Source: Spirochaetaceae bacterium (lineage in GTDB: Bacteria > Spirochaetota > Spirochaetia > Treponematales > Breznakiellaceae). From it: a stretch of DNA of 7,603 bases. Where the stretch lies: the NCBI GenBank assembly GCA_031290405.1, contig JAITNO010000180.1, positions 1-7,603 of the forward strand, written 5' to 3'. Both the position numbers and the translations under genes were made by a program. Shown piece by piece: positions 6,127 to 7,603 of this stretch. Below the pieces are notes generated by a model. It made no database searches. It was given only the letters and a program-made list of their open reading frames with translations, and was not told the origin of the DNA. Position 1 is the stretch's first letter. The number at the start of each line of letters is the position of its first letter.

Positions 6127-6187
6127 CCATGCATCCGCGTGCGGGGCTTGACAGGTTTCCCCACCTTCTGCCAGACTGCCATGCATC
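6127..6187 (+). repeat. Direct repeat CCATGCATC flanking the flhA promoter candidate
   Basis: The 9-mer CCATGCATC occurs at 6127-6135 and again at 6179-6187, 52 bp apart start to start (about five helical turns). Each copy contains the palindrome ATGCAT. The copies stand just upstream of the -35 candidate and at the expected transcription start, the usual places for operator sites. A regulatory role is inferred from position only. Confidence 0.3.
6148..6177 (+). promoter_or_regulatory. Weak promoter candidate for flhA
   Basis: A perfect TTGACA (6148-6153) is followed after 18 bp by CAGACT (6172-6177), which matches the -10 consensus at only 3 of 6 positions. No sigma-28 type element (TAAA with GCCGATAA) is visible before flhA. 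Because nothing lies directly upstream on the plus strand, some promoter must exist in 5970-6206 or run through from outside. Confidence 0.3.
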
Positions 6188-6192
6188 GCCTT

Positions 6193-6200
6193 GGGAGGGG
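6193..6200 (+). promoter_or_regulatory. Ribosome binding site of flhA
   Basis: GGGAGGGG ends 6 nt before the ATG at 6207. It is a strong purine-rich SD and confirms that start. The nearby ATG (6181) and TTG (6191) are out of frame. Confidence 0.75.
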
Positions 6201-6206
6201 CGCGTT

Positions 6207-7603
6207 ATGGCGGATGTGAGTATGCCTCTTGCGCCGGCGGACGGCGGAAGCATTTTAGGAAAGAGGGGCGACGTCGTCGTCGCCGTCGCCGTCGTCGCCG
6301 TCGTGATGATGCTGGTTATCCCCATACCGACGGTGCTCTTGGACAGCCTTATGGCCCTCAACCTTATCTTAGGCCTCCTCATCCTCCTGATCGTCCTCTA
6401 CATGAGGCGGGCGACAGACTTTAGCGTTTTCCCCACCATGCTGCTTGTTACCACCGTGTTCAGTCTTGCGCTGAACGTTTCCTCCACGCGCCTGATTCTG
6501 ACGCAGGGCGCGGGGTTCGGCGGGCGCATGGTGCGGGCGTTCTCCAGCTTCGTCGTCGGCGCAGGTGGGACGCAGGGGCTCGTCGTCGGCTTCGTCATCT
6601 TCATCGTGATCATCGCCGTGCAGGTCGTCGTCATTACCAAGGGCTCGACGCGCATCGCCGAAGTCGCCGCGCGCTTTACGTTGGACGCGATGCCCCAGAA
6701 ACAGATGGCCATCGAGGCTGAGTTCAATTCCGGAGCCATCAACGCGGACGAGATGAAGCGGCGCAAGGAAGAGATCGAGCGCGAAAAGAACTTCTACGGC
6801 GCCATGGACGGCGCCAGCAAGTTCATCTCCGGCAACGTCAAGATCGGCATCTTCATTACGGTGGTGAACGTCGTCGCCGGCATCATCATCGGGGTGGCGC
6901 TGCACGGCGAGCCCTTCTCGCAGGCGCTGAGCACCTACATCTCGTTCTCGATTGGCGACGGCCTCCTGAGCCAGTTCCCCGCCCTCCTCATCTCCACCGC
7001 CACCGGCATCATCGTGACGCGTTCGGTGGCCACCGGCACCTTCGCCGAAGACGTAACCGAAGAGTTCTCCAAACGCCCGCAGATCTATTGGATAGGCTCA
7101 GCCGTCCTGCTCATCTTTGCCTTCATCCCCGGCTTCCCCTGGTATGTCCTCGTCCCGATGGCCCTCCTCCTGGCCTTTGCCGCCTTCCGCCTGGGCAGAG
7201 ACCTGCGGCGCAAAGCCGCCTCCACAGGCGGCGGCGGCGGAGCCATCGAACAAAAGAAAGAAGACTCAGGCGAGCTTTCGCCCATCGTGCCCCTGGACCC
7301 GCTCTCCCTTGAGCTCGGTTACGGCCTCATCCCCCTCGTCGACAAAGACAAGGGCGCCGAGCTCCTCGAGCGCGTCCAGCACCTGCGCCGCGAGTCCGCC
7401 CTCGAATTGGGGCTGGTCATCCCCCGCGTGCGGATCATCGACAACATGGCCCTGGACCCCTCGGAGTATTGCTTCAAGATCAAAGGCGTCGAAGTCGGGC
7501 GCGGCAAAATCCGCATGAACCACTACCTCTGCATCAACCCCGGCGGCGCCTCCAAAGACGAGATCCCCGGCGAGCGCACCGTCGACCCCACCTTCGGCCT
7601 GCC
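6207..7603 (+). CDS. flhA: Flagellar biosynthesis protein FlhA (N-terminal 465 residues, runs off the window)
   Basis: FlhA is the large ring subunit of the flagellar type III export gate in the inner membrane; it uses proton-motive force and docks export chaperones in its cytoplasmic ring. The visible 465 residues are about two thirds of a normal protein of roughly 700. The membrane part covers about 23-330, with about eight hydrophobic segments. It includes FSVFPTMLLVTTVFSLALN (72-90) and the signature cytoplasmic loop from TKGSTRIAEVAARFTLDAMP (144-163) to GASKFISGNVKIG (202-214). SIGDGLLSQFPALLISTATG (248-267) is also highly conserved. A linker with five glycines in a row (341-345) leads to the C-terminal domain (from about 363), where PLSLELGYGLIPLVD (365-379) is typical. 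Unlike common flagellar operons, no flhB lies directly upstream. The family is shared with type III secretion, but loop and linker fit the flagellar branch. Confidence 0.96.
   Translation, partial: MADVSMPLAPADGGSILGKRGDVVVAVAVVAVVMMLVIPIPTVLLDSLMALNLILGLLILLIVLYMRRATDFSVFPTMLLVTTVFSLALNVSSTRLILTQGAGFGGRMVRAFSSFVVGAGGTQGLVVGFVIFIVIIAVQVVVITKGSTRIAEVAARFTLDAMPQKQMAIEAEFNSGAINADEMKRRKEEIEREKNFYGAMDGASKFISGNVKIGIFITVVNVVAGIIIGVALHGEPFSQALSTYISFSIGDGLLSQFPALLISTATGIIVTRSVATGTFAEDVTEEFSKRPQIYWIGSAVLLIFAFIPGFPWYVLVPMALLLAFAAFRLGRDLRRKAASTGGGGGAIEQKKEDSGELSPIVPLDPLSLELGYGLIPLVDKDKGAELLERVQHLRRESALELGLVIPRVRIIDNMALDPSEYCFKIKGVEVGRGKIRMNHYLCINPGGASKDEIPGERTVDPTFGL

Noticed and set aside
5970..6206. 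tRNA or small RNA gene in the divergent gap
   Set aside because: The hairpin at 6051-6086 stands alone. No cloverleaf arms or T-loop sequence were found, and there is no terminator for a small transcript.
6369..6905. 178-codon minus-strand open frame over flhA
   Set aside because: Its His/Asp-rich low-complexity sequence is the shadow of Val and Ile codons in the strongly recognisable flhA.

Overview
The window is GC-rich by eye and reads as a chromosomal segment of a motile, flagellated bacterium. A Treponema-like spirochaete is the best guess. That rests on the style of FlhA, on the unusual lipobox of the lipoprotein and on general resemblance of the protein sequences, and it is an inference made without database searches. 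All complete genes are on the minus strand. One partial gene (flhA) is on the plus strand and runs off the right edge.

From left to right: positions 1-336 hold about sixteen tandem 21-bp units in two related sub-families, running into the 3' end of trpS (333-1337, minus), the tryptophanyl-tRNA synthetase gene. After a 91-bp gap comes a 555-residue putative lipoprotein (1429-3096, minus) with a zinc-protease-like HECFH motif and a downstream NEFMAY motif. Its start codon overlaps by 4 bp the stop of a 257-residue protein of unknown function (3093-3866, minus), and that gene follows lysC, aspartokinase (3900-5243, minus), after 33 bp. The likely minus-strand order of transcription is lysC, orf257, lipoprotein, and then possibly trpS.

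A 123-bp gap with a perfect 13-bp inverted repeat separates lysC from a Frm2-like nitroreductase (5367-5969, minus). The nitroreductase has a good SD and a good sigma-70-type promoter (TTGACA, 17 bp, TATCTT). The divergent gap (5970-6206) also holds a strong hairpin, a weak plus-strand promoter candidate flanked by two copies of CCATGCATC, and the SD of flhA. flhA (6207 to the edge) encodes the membrane core of the flagellar export gate and starts its own transcription unit here, without flhB or fliPQR directly upstream.

The housekeeping genes (trpS, lysC, nitroreductase, flhA) look intact as far as they are visible and ordinary. The least explained parts are the coupled pair orf257 plus lipoprotein metalloprotease candidate, the two-family 21-bp array, and the regulatory structures in the two right-hand intergenic gaps.
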